Of a stretch of DNA of 64,000 nt, positions 33,509 to 45,983 are shown piece after piece. The translations under genes were made by a program, and so were the position numbers. Location: positions 259,801,462 through 259,865,461 of the forward strand of contig OY986435.1 in assembly GCA_963920525.1 (NCBI GenBank), read 5' to 3'. How positions within the stretch are numbered: the stretch's first letter is position 1; each line of letters opens with the position of its first letter. The notes beneath the pieces were generated by a model, which had not been told where the DNA came from, made no database searches, and saw only the letters and a list, made by a program, of their open reading frames with translations. Origin of the DNA: Dichetophora obliterata (taxonomy: Eukaryota; Arthropoda; Insecta; Diptera; Sciomyzidae).

Positions 33509-35776
33509 CTAGCAGACCTGGCGAACTTTGTCCCGCTTGAAATAATTCGACTTGTGCTTGAAATAATTTCGACCATTCACGGTTTCATTCGAAATACATT
33601 TTTTTTTAATCGTACAAATATATTTATTTTATAAATTCGTGAGCGGTAAAAGAGGGTGTGTCAAAATTGTTTCCGTAAGCTATCTCGTATTTGGAAGCAA
33701 TCGACTGTTAAAATTTCAGCTCAATCGGCCCAGTAGTTTTGGAGTCTATAGCCATCAGACACACAATGTTTTGCTTTATATATATAGACTAGCTGCCACT
33801 CTCCTTTGTCAAACGCCCATAAAATGTTATCAGTTAAACAGCATGTCTAAATTGAGGTCGAATACTGAATTCCGAGACTGTGTGACCTATATCCACAAAG
33901 CTTTTCGATATAACAAATTAAGGTTGTATAAGAAGTGCCACGCCCTCTTGATCACCGCTCATAGAATGTAATCAATTAATCCGCATGTGTACATGGAGGT
34001 CGAATACCGAATTCCAAAACTGTGCGACATATAACTCCAAAACTATTCGATAGCACAAATTTGGGTTGTATGGGAGGTGCCACTCCCCTTTTGACTACGC
34101 CCATAAAATTTTACCAATGAAACTATGTATAAATTTAGGTCGAATACTGAATTCCGAGGCTAAGTTACCTATAACTCCGAAGCTATTCAATATCGCAAAT
34201 TTGGGTTAAGTTGGAGGTGTCACGCTCCCCCCCTCGACAAACTCTAAAAAATTTTATCAGTAAATCTGCATGCGTAAATTTTGGTCGAATACTGAATTCT
34301 GACGCTGTGAGTCCTATAACTTCAATGATATTCGATATCGCAAATTTACGTTATATGGTAGGTGCCACGCCCCTCTTACCAATGAACATAAAAATAAATC
34401 AATGAAACTGCATGTGTATATTGAGGTCGAATACTGAATTCCGGCATTGTACGACCTATAACTCCAAAGCTATTTAATAGCACAAAGTTGGGTTGTATGG
34501 AAAGTGCCACTCCCCTTTGCCCCACTCCCCATTAAATGTAAGTAATGAAAGTGCATGTATAAATTTAGGTGGAATACCGAATTCTAGAGCTGTCAACCTA
34601 TAACTTCAAAGCATTTCGATATCGCAAATTTGGGTTGTAAGGGAGATATCACGCCTCCCTGTCCAACGCCCATAAAATAAAATCATTGAAACTGCATGTG
34701 TAAATTGAGGTCAAAAACTGAATTCCAAAGCTTTGCGGTCTATAACTTCAAAGCTATTCGATATCGCGAATTTGGGTTGTATGTGAAGTGCCCCTCCCTC
34801 TTGTCCAACTCGATACGTCTAAATTGTGGTCGAATACTGAATTTTCTATTCGGTGTTGTCGAATAGCTTTGTTCGAATAAAGCTATTCGATAACACAAAT
34901 TTTGTATATATTTGTGGGAGGTAAAAGGGGTGTGGCATTTCTTCTTAAACCATCTCGAACTCAAAGCAAAGCCACTTACAAAATTTGAGCTCAATCGGAC
35001 CAATAGTTTCGAAGTATTTTGATATTTTCTTAAAAGTAGGCGTAGATGAAGTGTGACCCCGCCCGTTTTTATTAAAGTTAATGACAGTTATCGTATGAAC
35101 TTATTTACCAAATTTTAATTTAAAACGACCAAAACCGTCTTAAATATAGCATTTTTTTTTTAATTTGTGGGCGATAAAAGGGGTTGTGGCATTATTTTTT
35201 TCCTAAACTTTTGCGTAGCAGTTACAAACAAACCCGTAGAAGGAAGTATCCAATTTGGTCCAGTCGATTTCAAGTTTTAAGCATCCGAACAAATCACGAT
35301 TCATTTTAATATATACATATATTGATTTGTGGGCGGTACAAGTGGGCGTAAAAACATTTATGTATCGTGACTGCCTCTTGGAGCACCTACACAGCAAGTT
35401 TCACTGTAAAAATGTGTAGAACTCCGGAATTGTCATGATTTCGAAAAAGTGGGCGTATTTGTATTATGACCACGCCCATTTTTTGTACAGTTACCGACAG
35501 TAACCATCTGAACAAAATTACCAAATCTTAGTTTTTTACGATTGAAACCGTCTGATATATATCCTTTTTTTGGTTTGCGATCGATAGCGCAAATTTGGCT
35601 TGTATCAGAGGTACCACGCCCCCTCGTCCAATTGTTACCAAACCTCACAGGAACACTCTCAAGATGTGGCTTCAGTTTCCCTGAAAATTTCATAAAGATC
35701 GGTTCAGCGGTTTTGGAGTCTATACCTGATATAGCCACATACCCACATACATACATCCATTTTTATATATATAGAT
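33509..35776 (-). mobile_element. Non-autonomous Helitron with internal repeats
   Basis: Read on the minus strand, A is followed by TCTATATATATAAAAATGG (from 35776) and the element ends GGTCTGCTAG before T (33509). This A|TC...CTAG|T pattern is the Helitron signature. The body contains about ten diverged units of roughly 110-130 bp with phrases such as cgaatactgaattccg and gatatcgcaaatttgggtt. No Rep or helicase is encoded. Confidence 0.8.
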
Positions 35777-36683
35777 AAACTTAAGTCATATATAGAAACC
35801 GTCATTTGATGTATCTCAAAAACGAGAGATAGTGAAAAACGGATTCCATACTTGACATCAGCACACCCCATTTATCTATAATCAGCTGAAAACTCTTCGG
35901 CACCAAAATGGCTATTGACCAGTGTAGTTATAGAGTAGAGTGTAAAGACAGATCTCAGAATTAGCGTGCATCCTAGCGTCGACGTTATTCATATGAAACA
36001 AAACGAAAAATTGTATTCATATCTACATTGCATTCTTTTGAATAGGCCAGAGCCCAATTTTTGAAAAAAAACATTTTCATTAAATGTCGTTAAAAACAAA
36101 GAAAATCTTGAACATTTTGAAGACAACTTTAAAAAATTCTTTATAAAAAATTTTTTTCAAAAATCACGCTCTGTCATATTTTTGGAAATATTGTAAAAAA
36201 TTGATTGGTTGACATTTGTTTGAGTTATGATACACGCTATTTATAAGAATACAGTTTTGAGAAAAACACTTTCAAAGTTTTGGACTAGATGGAAGCCGGC
36301 TGCGGCTTTTAAAGCTTTAAAATTCGAAATTTCCTCGAATTTTTCTTTAAAATTTTAACAGCATACTTACAAGATGTTTCTGAAATAATTTATAAATGTT
36401 CAAAATTTCGATTTTCAAAAAATTGTTATGTATTACTGGCCTTAACTAGTTTAATGATTAATTAAATTTCGCTCTCTTCTTGTACACTTAGAAATTGACT
36501 TTATAGCTGAATTAAATTAATAATGCCTTAATAGAAACTTATAATAAACCGCTTTTTACGGTTCCTCTTTAACTTTCGTTAAACACGTGCGGGTTGCCAC
36601 CAATCCCACAACCACACCATCACTTTTCATACAACACAACCACAATGAATCAACTAAACTTATGACACGCGTCTTGTCCTTAG

Positions 36684-36878
36684 TTTGCCACCGTTGGAAG
36701 GAGCTTTTGTACACGCTCTTTACCTGGATGGTGCTAGCTGGGATTGTCAACTTAATTCAATTGTTTCGCTGCATCCAAAGGAGCTACTCTGCGCCATGCC
36801 AGTTATTTATATAAAGTCGATTGTTCAGGAAAAACAGGAGCTGCTACGCATTTATGAGTGTCCTTTGTATAAAACGAG
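36684..36878 (+). CDS. Axonemal dynein heavy chain, C-terminal exon
   Basis: The exon begins after an ag at 36682-36683, completes the threonine codon split from 16796, and runs LPPLEGAFVHALYLDGASWD through HPKELLCAMPVIYIKSI to RIYECPLYKT, ending at a gtataa donor at 36879. These are the conserved C-terminal domain motifs of axonemal dynein heavy chains, in the expected order directly after KKAKDDVT of the exon before. That the protein continues without loss over a 19.9-kb intron supports a working gene. The donor gtataa is weaker than the other three. Confidence 0.93.
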
Positions 36879-36965
36879 GTATAAGTTTGTGTTTTATTAT
36901 CTTTTGTTAACCAAAATAATGACTAAACAATAATTAAACTTTTGTTCCATAACCTTTTTTTATAG

Positions 36966-37065
36966 ATCACGTGGTAGCACTTTTGTTTGGACGTTTAATT
37001 TAAAGACGCGCGAACGTCCCGCCAAATGGATACTAGCAGGTGTTGCTTTGTTGTTGCAATCATGA
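36966..37065 (+). CDS. Axonemal dynein heavy chain, last exon
   Basis: After an 87-bp intron with a T-run and acceptor tttatag, the frame completes an arginine and reads [20 protein letters not shown] then [12 protein letters not shown] and a TGA at 37063-37065. Axonemal heavy chains end with just this [10 protein letters not shown] tail, so the C-terminus is natural. The four exons together give 1023 residues of a protein that is usually about 4,400-4,500 long. Confidence 0.95.
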
Positions 37066-37198
37066 TTTAATTCCGAACAAGATATATGGGAAGCACATAT
37101 TAAGCACTATGTATGGTAGATTTTTTATTATACACAGTGGCCGACAACAGTCTACATACAGCATTGAATTTTAGATTTCTGCAAAACTAAAGAATATT

Positions 37199-37204
37199 AA
37201 TAAA
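37199..37204 (+). terminator. Candidate poly(A) signal of the dynein gene
   Basis: AATAAA lies 134 bp after the dynein stop codon. It is the first canonical hexamer downstream; no direct evidence of use. Confidence 0.4.
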
Positions 37205-37384
37205 ACACACAGTATGTAGTTTTATAGATTGACTATTAAGTAGCAAAAGCACAACAAAAAATTTACAATAATATGAAAAACTTATCAGGAAAACTTTATT
37301 TTTCATGAAAAGGCTGTAATATGTATCATCGAGAAAGTGACTTTGGTAGACCCTTTTCGCAGTTCGATCGTAAAAGATTTAGAT

Positions 37385-38338
37385 TAAAGGGCTGCACAAT
37401 TCCATTTGAATCGCTGTACAAAACATTTGTGGGGATCGCAATTACTTTCGCTCTCTCACTCTCATTTGCAGATAGCGTTTGTGTGAGTGAAAATTGTAGG
37501 TAGTGTGTGTAAGTGAAAAACCGATTGAAAGCAAACCAAATAATTTATTGTCTATCGCGTATTAGTTATGTACATAGAAATAACTTGCAAGAGGAGTACA
37601 AGTTGGCAAGTACTTGAAATACTTGATACATAATTTCAGGAATTTAGAAGATTAATTTGTCGTCGCAAATTTGAATGTATATTTTATTAAAAACAAATAA
37701 CCATCCAGATAAAGATAACGAAAACACACACAAAATTTCAAGAAATTTAACTTTATGTGTAATATATATTTATTAATTATTAATATTTGAGTATAAAAAC
37801 ATAATTTTAGTTTAAAAAATAATAAGTTTAAAATCGCCGCTCACAATTTTTAATTTTATAGCGGCGTTATTAAAACTGCTATTAGTATTGTCATTTTAAG
37901 GAAAAGAATCACTGTTTTTTGACTGTAAACATTTAAGCATTAAAAAATTAAAATAAAACATTAATTCAATATTTACTTACTCTATCAATTTCAATTTTTT
38001 TTTAATTTAACTTTTACTTTACTAATGCTTTCATTAGCAACTGATAATGACTTCTGCGTTCAGCATACGCAAGTACTTGCAGTAGAAGGTAGAACTATAC
38101 AGTTTTTTTTCATTTGCCGTGATAGCGACCGATAATTACTGTAATTGATGAGAGCAAGTTGCGTATGCATTTTATCCGAGAGAGAGAGAGAGAGAGAGAG
38201 AGTTAAGAAATTACTTTTTCTCTGAGCAACAAGCAACGGTTTTACGCTATTTCATTGCTTAATTCTGCTACAAGTGATGTGCCCAGATAGAAGTACTTGG
38301 TGGAATCAAAGAAGCAAATACATTTGTGCAGCCCTTTA
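37385..38338. mobile_element. Non-autonomous hAT-like element, 954 bp
   Basis: Perfect inverted ends TAAAGGGCTGCACAA and TTGTGCAGCCCTTTA are flanked by an exact 8-bp duplication, ATTTAGAT, at 37377-37384 and 38339-38346. Inside is a (GA)n microsatellite at about 38180-38203. It starts 320 bp after the dynein stop codon. Confidence 0.85.
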
Positions 38339-38578
38339 ATTTAGATTCGATTTAATTTTCTATAATAGTCTTTACTCTGGCCTAACTAAATTCAACTTAT
38401 TTTGCAATTTGGTTTAAGGTTCCTTTATGAATTTTTGAAATTTTCTCATGTTGGGTAATCTTCCGCTTAGGGGTCACATTATAGGGGCAGAATTATAGGG
38501 GCACCGATTAGAACACAATTTTGTTAAAGTAAATAATCCATAATCTAATGCAAAACAAAAACAATTTAAATTTATCAG

Positions 38579-39302
38579 ATGTGTTGTGGAAACCGACAAT
38601 TGAAGGAATCGGTTTTGAAATCGACACAAATTTCATTTTGGCGTCATCGAAACCGATTATCGATACATAAACAGGTTTTATTTTCGAAATTGGTTTTGTG
38701 TCGGTGTCACAGATAACTATTTATCGATTTGGTTGTCGGTTTCAAAACGAGCAGGTGACAGTTGTTAGTATTGCTTATAAATGTGTGTGCTAGCTTCTGC
38801 AAAGGCGCGAAAAGTTAGGAAAAATTTAAGAAGTGAACGATTTTAATTTTTTTTTTTTTTGTTTGTTTAATTTATTATTTATTTGCATTTTTTAAAAGGG
38901 GAAAACATAAGAACGCAGCCCAAATTGAAATTGAGGGCTGATTGCCTGAAGAACCCACTGGAACTGGCCAAGGGCCTTACCAAAAAAACAAGCCACTTGT
39001 TGAATCAAGCACCATAAAAAACGCTTCCTTATTTAGCTGGTATTGATTGGTCAACAAATCAGCATGAAAATTTAGGGCATATATTCATACATGTATAAAT
39101 GCAAACTAAATAACTGAATACATAAATCTACGAAATAGAGATTTCCTTTGCAATAAAGATTGGTTAGCCGGCAAAACATACGTTTTAATTGTGGGTTTTG
39201 CCTATGTTCGAAATCGATTTTGCCTTACTTGAATAGGCAAACGACCGATATCGTTTTCAAAACCGATTCTGTTGCAATTCTGTGTCGGTTTCCACAGCAC
39301 CA
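38579..39302. repeat. Terminal-repeat element with GTGGAAACCGACA ends
   Basis: TGTTGTGGAAACCGACA at the left is matched by the inverse of TGTCGGTTTCCACAGCA at the right with one mismatch. Several mirrored aaaccgat/atcggttt phrases lie inside both arms. The target duplication is not clear, so the edges are approximate. Confidence 0.6.
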
Positions 39303-39672
39303 CTGCTTTGCTTCTTTTTAACGAGCGTGCTTTGAAAAGCTAAGCACAATGCCTTGTATGTAGCCTTTTTTAGCGGTATGTTTTTCATATTGTTGTAAAT
39401 TTTGTGTTGTTCTGGTAAAAATCAAAGATCTCGTTGCAAAAATTGCAAATAAGTAATTATCTTTTACGAAAATGCATAGATACTTTGTAACATTTAAACA
39501 ATACATATTGAAAACAATGTAATCAAACCATAAAACACTGTGTAGTTTCTTTATAAGAGGATTTTAAATTTTGGAAGTCATATTTTATCCACCATTTGGA
39601 ATATAAAATGTATTAAGATCCCCTTCATTATAAATTACACAAAATATTTGACAGATATCAACCGTTTCGTTA

Positions 39673-40514
39673 TCTTCTATATATATAAAAATGTGGCTAT
39701 ATCACGTATAGACTCAAAAACCGCTAAATCAATCTTTATGAAATTTTCAGGGAAACTGAAGCCACTCAGAGTGTTCTTGTGAGGTTTGGTAAGGATTGGA
39801 CAAAGGGGCGTGGTACCTCCCATACAAGTCAAATTTGCGCTATCGACCACAAACCAAAAAAGGGTATATATCAGACGGTTTTGATCGTAAAAAACTTTTT
39901 AAACGTAAAAAGTAGCATTTTTATTGATTTGGGGGTGGTAAAGTTGTTCCTCAGCCTCTCGTACCTGAAACATATCGACTGCCAAAATTTCAGGTCAATC
40001 GGTCTAGTAGTTTTGGAGTCTATAGGCATCACACACACAGATACACATCGTTTTGCTTTTTAGATATATAGATATTGATTTGTGGGCGGCAAAATTGGTC
40101 GTGAAAACATTTATATATAGTGATCGCCTCTTGAAGCAAGTTTCACTATAAAAATGTGTAGAGCTCCGGAAGTGCCATGATTTCGAAAAAGTGGGCGTAT
40201 ATACATTGCGACCACGCCCATTTCTTGTACAGTTACCGACATTAACCATCTGAGCAAAACTACAAAATTTTAGTTTTTGACGATCAAAACCGTCTGATAT
40301 ATACCCTTTTTTTGGTTTGTAGTCGATAGCGCAATAATTGGCTTGTATGGGAGGTACCACTCCCCTTTGTCCAATCCTTGCCAAACCTCACAGGAACACT
40401 CTCAGTGGCTTCAGTTTCTCTGAAAATTTCATAAAGATCGGTTGTGCGATTTTGGAGTATATACGTGATATAGTCACATACCCACATACATACATCCATT
40501 TTTTATATAGAAGA
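39673..40514. mobile_element. Two Helitron 5' ends joined in inverted orientation
   Basis: The left edge is A|TCTTCTATATATATAAAAAT and the right edge, read on the minus strand, is A|TCTTCTATATAAAAAATGG. Both are Helitron 5' ends of the family at 33509. Following sequence on each side also matches (agactc.aaaccg, gggaaactgaagcc). No CTAG 3' end lies between; the arms meet near 40063. It looks like a head-to-head fusion rather than one element. Confidence 0.65.
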
Positions 40515-40543
40515 TAGATAATAGCGCTCAAGTTGTTTTTTTT

Positions 40544-41300
40544 TTAATAATGAGGAAAGCAAAGTGAATTGTTCGTCAATAAAGTAATATTGATGAGAAG
40601 GAGTGCAATTTTTCTCTTCAATTTAGAGTTTTTGCGAACCTTGCTACCTGAAGACATCCGAAATGAAGAGATTGTTTGGCGTATACAGTTAGGTTCTTCC
40701 AAACAATATTTTATGGTCTTGTCTTTCGACAACAATGCAATATTCGGTTCTGCAACGATGTTTTGCCTGGTTTCCTCTTCAATGAAGTCAACATCGCTCT
40801 CACTGCTTGTATAGGTATCATCAACATGCCCGAACAGAATCAAAAGTCGTTACGACCGGCAATCCTCTCTGGACGCCAGATACAGAGAACCCGTCCAGAA
40901 TGAAAGCGATTGCGACTTACGATGCAGGGTTGCGTTTATATAGCATTATTTTTTAAGCAGCTATGTTTTTGTTATTGTGCAAGTGCAACAGAAACAAAAA
41001 AAAAACGTGAGAACATAGCAAAAACTATGAAACTATGAAATCGTCGGTCGTTAGAGAAAAAATAGAACAGATTCGATTCAATTTTATTCTAGCGATAAGT
41101 CGCCGCGCCTTCTGCGCAACGATTTAATTTTGGACGGCTTCGTTAACTTCCATGTGTTCTGTTGTGTGTTCTACATCGCCGGTCGTTACGACTTTTGATT
41201 CTGTTCGGGCTCTCACTGTCATTTGGTTCATAATCAATATCTTAATCATCACTTCCATCAAATTCTTCATCGTCATCCAACCACTCATTTTTCCAGGTAG
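40544..41300 (-). pseudogene. Possible piggyBac-like N-terminal remnant
   Basis: Minus-strand frames contain acidic stretches (DDTYTSSESDVDFIEEE, and DEEFDGSDD then DIDYEPNDSES) like the acidic N-terminus of piggyBac transposases, and SKDKTIKYC as in their following segment. No catalytic domain is present. A 32-bp inverted pair (40829-40860 and 41178-41209, starting CCCGAACAGAATC) with one mismatch separates the two acidic parts. The assignment is weak. Confidence 0.3.
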
Positions 41301-41496
41301 AATCCATAATTTCTGTTTTCAATATTTTTTTGTCACGATGTCAATGAACTGCGAAAACAACTACTCACTTCAGCAAACTAAACACAACTTATGCGTTATC
41401 AAAGATATTTCGCGCACTTTTCCCATATGTGTCAAATTGTCCCACAAACGGCTCTTTCGTTACTTTTCTTGTTGCCGCGCCCCTAAGCATGTAAAC

Positions 41497-42415
41497 CAGA
41501 GAACTGCACAAGCCTACTTGAAGTCTATTTCAAGTACTTGCTTAAAATACAAGTTCAAGCTAGCTTGAGCTTAATAATTTTGAATCAAGTATAGCTTGTA
41601 ATTGAATATAAATAAGCCTACGACAGCTTGCGACTTGCAAGTATGCTAGTTTACAAGCAAACGGCACGAAGTCCCAAGTAAAGGAAAGCTTGATGCCTTC
41701 GGCAAAAAGCTTGAAAAGCTTAAAATTGAAGGCAAGTATCAAATTAAAGCAAGTATCCAAAAAAATCAATGAGCTTGTGTAGGAAAAGCTTAGGCGTATT
41801 ATGACTTTTAAGGGTTCTGTGGACTCCGTGGTTGGCAGTTTTAGGGGGTAGATGATTTCGGATCTGATGTCGGAATTTAAAATTCAAGATGGCGGATAGA
41901 GTTGCCACCTAGATTTATGGGTATTTTGCGAATTCTTGTAATTTTGAAATTCTGACAACGGATTTGATTTCGAATATAATGTTACAGTTTTAAAATTTAA
42001 GATGGAGGTTAGGATTGCCACCTAAATTTTTACCACAGTATTGCCACCTAATAATATGTATTTTTAAGATTTTTAAACATCATTTAACAGTGTGAGGGAG
42101 TCACTTATTTCGAATCTGAAGTCAGAATTTTAAAATTCAAGATGGTGGATAGGGTTGCCACCTTAATTTTTTGTATTTTTATGAATTCGGGGCTGGCAAA
42201 AAAATAGTACACCAAAAATGGGTCGCTGAATCCGAATCCGTGGTCAGAATTTCAAAATTATAAAATTTTGAAATAAAATGGTTGCTTTTACTTTTGAAAA
42301 TATATATTTTTAGGTGGCAGCCCTATTATTATCTACTATTTTCAAGTTTGGATACATACTTGAATTCAAGTACTTTAAAAGGCTTGAACTGCAAGTAGGC
42401 TTGTGCAGTTCTCTG
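41497..42415. mobile_element. hAT-like MITE with internal repeats (copy 1)
   Basis: CAGAGAACTGCACAAGCCTA at the left is inverted at the right (ending TTGTGCAGTTCTCTG). A perfect 8-bp duplication, ATGTAAAC, lies at 41489-41496 and 42416-42423. The inside has three or more diverged units with ggttgccacct and aattcaagatggyggat phrases. A diverged second copy is at about 44321-45549. Confidence 0.85.
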
Positions 42416-43194
42416 ATGTAAACACATCGTACATATAAGTTTTCAAAATTTCGTCGAAAATTAGTCGGTGAACCGCAACCTCGTTCGAATTTGTGCAAAA
42501 ACAAAATAACATTTTCAATTGGAAAATTGTGTCAAATTAACACAAAGGACAGATGCGTGTTGAATCTAGACCAAGGAGTAATAGAGAGGATATCACATTT
42601 TTGCTCTGTTCAAGTTTTTTGAAGTTTTTACCAGAAGAATTTCATGTTGTAAAAAGATTAAAACTGTCAAATGGTAGCTGTGGTTAGCAGGCGTGAGTGT
42701 TTTTTTTTTTTATTTCGAACTGACAGATTCGATATTTTTAATATCGAATTATTAGAATTTATTTTCTTATTAGAAAAGCTTTCGTTTACTTTTTTAGTGT
42801 TAAAGTTAACTCAATTTCATTACTTTTGACGTTTTTAATTTTTTTACCAGAAAAGTACGCGAACATATCTATTAATTCTTACTTAAGTATTATCGTCTTT
42901 CTTTCTTATAATAAATAAACAAGTATTTTATATAATAACATTCAACGTATTTATTGAAACTCCACCCCTTTATTTAGTCGATGAGTTAAATACATGAAAC
43001 AATTAAATTTTAGCAATATTGATAAAATTTGCTTTAACCTGTGCAGCAAGTTCAAGAACACGGTCTTGAATTAAAACAATGTCGTTGGCTTAAGTTGAAA
43101 TCTAATACCTGCATTAATTAGCAAATGAATTAATGCACGACGGCTCAAAAAAAAATAGCTTCACTTATTTTGCTTCTGGTGCTTTCATATTAAA

Positions 43195-43335
43195 TCAAAA
43201 AAGCCGTCAGTTTCAATTAAAAATTTTTACGATGGAAACAAAAAACTTTATAAATTTTAAGTTGCGCTCAAACTTTAGAAAATTGGTAATAAAATCGTCG
43301 TTTTTAGTTGTAGAAGTGTAATATTTTGCAGGAAC
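43195..43335. repeat. Dispersed repeat, copy 2 (inverted)
   Basis: Reverse-orientation partner of 14555-14715; shared phrases include aagttgcgctcaaactttag and cgtcgtttttagttgtagaa. The second copy lies outside the dynein gene, so this is a dispersed element. Confidence 0.55.
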
Positions 43336-44320
43336 ATGGATTTTAACAAGGTGCATCTTAATCAATCAAAAGTCGATTTTGATTTTTTTGATAACTTACG
43401 GTTTTTTTATGTCATATTTTTTAAAGTGCTTTGTTTAAAAGCAAGTAAAAAAGGCTTCACTCTGCCTATGAATAGTGCTTTTGAAAAGTGCTTTCCTCTC
43501 GCCACGACTTGAGCTTAAAAAAAGCTGTTTGCTTTCGAGATTCTTCGTTTTGTTTCGTTATCTGCTGACTACTCATACTCGCATCATTTACACCACTTGT
43601 ACTTGTATCACCATTACTCATCACAAGTACACACAAAAAGTTTAATTCGTGAAAAGGTGTTGCAGCAAAATAGTACTGGTATTCAATGAACGCCGTGTTG
43701 GCGATGTAAACAGCGTATGTTCGGTAAGTTAACAGCAGCGTAATTTGCAATAACAATATTGCAAGGGATTCAACATAATGGGTATTATGCGACCGTGGTT
43801 TAATTTTGTTTTTGATAAGCAGTGTTTTTATTAAATTGAATAATTTAAAAAATAAAAAAGGCAGTTATCATAAATGGATCTAAAATTTATATAAAGTTTA
43901 AAGTAATTTTATGATGGCAATTTATTTTTAATAAAATTACGCAATTGCAACTCAAGTGTTTGATTTTTACAGCAAAAATTTAAAATAGCTTTCACCTTGT
44001 TTTGAATAAAAACCGAAGAAACTGAATTCTTTTTGTAAATATTAAATCATTTATAAGTATAGATTAGAACGAAATGTTAATTGGTTTTTTTTTGAGGGGG
44101 GGGGGGTATTTCCAAGTAATTTTAGTGATTTTAGGGGTTTTCAACTAAAGTTTTAGGGATAAATATTTATGAGAGTTGGTAACACTGGCTTTCAGAATAT
44201 ATGCGTTGTTCATTGAATACCATAGTGAAAAATATAAGGTTTAATCGTTTGTAAACTATCAAAATGTTATGTTTTCATAGAAAAAGGTAATAAAATGAGT
44301 GGAAAGTGGTTTAGATCAGA

Positions 44321-45549
44321 AAACTGCACAAGATTACTTAAAGTCTAATTGAAGTACTTGCTTAAAATACAAGTTCAAGCTTGCTCAAGTATGCTAGCTA
44401 ACAAGCGAACGGCACGAAGTCCCAAGTAAAGGAAAACTTGATGCCTTCGGCAAAAAGCTTGAAAAGCTTGAAATCGAAGGCAAGTATTCAATTAAAGCAA
44501 CTATTAAAAAACTTCAATGAGCTTTTGTAGGAACAACTTAAGCGTATTAGGACTTTTAAGGGTTCAGTGGACTCCGTGGTTGGCAGTTTTAGGGGTAGCT
44601 GATTTCGGAATTGATGTCAAAATTTAAAATTCGAGATGGCGGATAGAGTTGCCACCTAGATTTTTTGTTTTTATGCGAACTCTTGTAATTTTGAAATTCT
44701 GACAACGGATTTGATTTCGAATCTAATGTCACAGTTTTAAAATTTAAGATGGAGGTTAGGGTTGCCACATAAATTTTTACTACAGTATTGCCAATATATA
44801 TTTTTAAGAGTTTTAAACATCATTTAATATTGTCGCTGATTTCGAATCTGAATTCAGAATTTTAAAATTCCATATCATGGATAGGGTTGCCACCTTGCAA
44901 AACAAAATAGTACACCAAAAATGGGTCGCTGAATCCGAATCCGTTCTCAGAATTTCCAAATTATAAAATTTTGAAATAATAGGGTTGCCACCTAATATTA
45001 TGTCTTTTCAAGAGTTATAAACGTCATTTATCAGTGTTAAGGGGTCGATGGTTTCGAATGTAAGGTCAGAATTTTAAAATTCAAGATGGTGGATGGGGTT
45101 GCTACCCTAATTTTTTGTAGTTTTATTAATTCGGGGCTGGCAAAAAAAATGGTACACCAAAAATGAGTCGCTGAATCCGAATCCGTTGTCAAAATTTCCA
45201 AATTATAAAATTTTGAAATAGGGTTGCCACCTAATATTATGGCAATAACAACAGAAAAAAATCCGCATAATAAATGAAACGAACAACGAAACAAACGATC
45301 GTCAGTCGCTTCCGACGGCAGTGCAGTCGCATAGAGTCGAAACCAGAGTTGAAAAGTAGAAAACTTGACTTTTTCCACCAACTCATGTGGGGTAGAAACA
45401 AAATAAAATCACGTCAGACTATGATTCGTTTTTCAAAAGCCAGCCGCGAATTGTAAGGAAAAAAATAAATCAAGTTCCTGCATATCAACTTAAAGCTTGA
45501 TATTTTTTCAAATAGCTTGATTTTCAATTTACTTGTTGTAGATCTCTGG
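44321..45549. mobile_element. hAT-like MITE with internal repeats (copy 2)
   Basis: This starts CAGAAAACTGCACAAG and follows copy 1 closely through aagtacttgcttaaaatac and the ggttgccacc units. It has extra units and an unrelated insert at about 45240-45440. The right end (gatctctgg) is degraded and no target duplication survives, so it is older. Confidence 0.65.
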
Positions 45550-45983
45550 AACGGACCCAACGTTCTTTACCATGATCCTTTACAATTCTTCTATCCCATT
45601 CGGCCATACCAGTAAATGGCACCATCCAAACTACAGCGTACTAATAAAAAAATTCTATCGCCGTATGTTACTACGCAATAAATTTCCGATATTGAAAATA
45701 GTCTTTACAGTCTACTGACATTTCTGTAAAAAACGATACTATAGTGATAGTCAATAGCATATATCAAATTTTTTGAAATTGGTTTTGTGATGAAATTGGT
45801 AGAATTAAAAGATTCGACTGCGGTGGGCATTGTATATATCATTTTAAAAACACTTCATGAATTTAATTTAAGTAAAAATTATTTTAAAGGGCAGCACCTT
45901 CAAAATGCTGGGCAACGGTTTCAAAACTTTTTATTTGATTCACTTTTTTTAAATTCATGTTTTACAAGTTTAGATCTGGCGGG

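Larger units (their letters stand above)
16797..36683 (+). other. 19.9-kb dynein intron filled with transposons
   Basis: The donor is gtaagt and the acceptor cctTAG at 36683. The intron holds at least a mariner fragment, a hAT with two nested MITEs, a Helitron helicase remnant split by a MITE, a TA-flanked foldback, a decayed uncharacterised gene, two retro or hAT coding remnants and a 2.3-kb Helitron. Stretches without identifiable features are 16797-17700, 20610-22020, 24620-25135, 25700-27200 and 35780-36680; they are AT-rich. Around 20985-21110 the motif aaaacct recurs irregularly. Confidence 0.85.

Noticed and set aside
7978..37065. Assignment of the dynein to Y-linked kl-5 because of giant introns
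   Set aside because: The neighbours Hmu and bigmax are autosomal in Drosophila and suggest CG3339; large introns alone are weak evidence.
38180..38203. (GA)n run as a GAGA-factor regulatory site of the dynein gene
   Set aside because: It lies inside a non-autonomous hAT element downstream of the gene and is a simple microsatellite.
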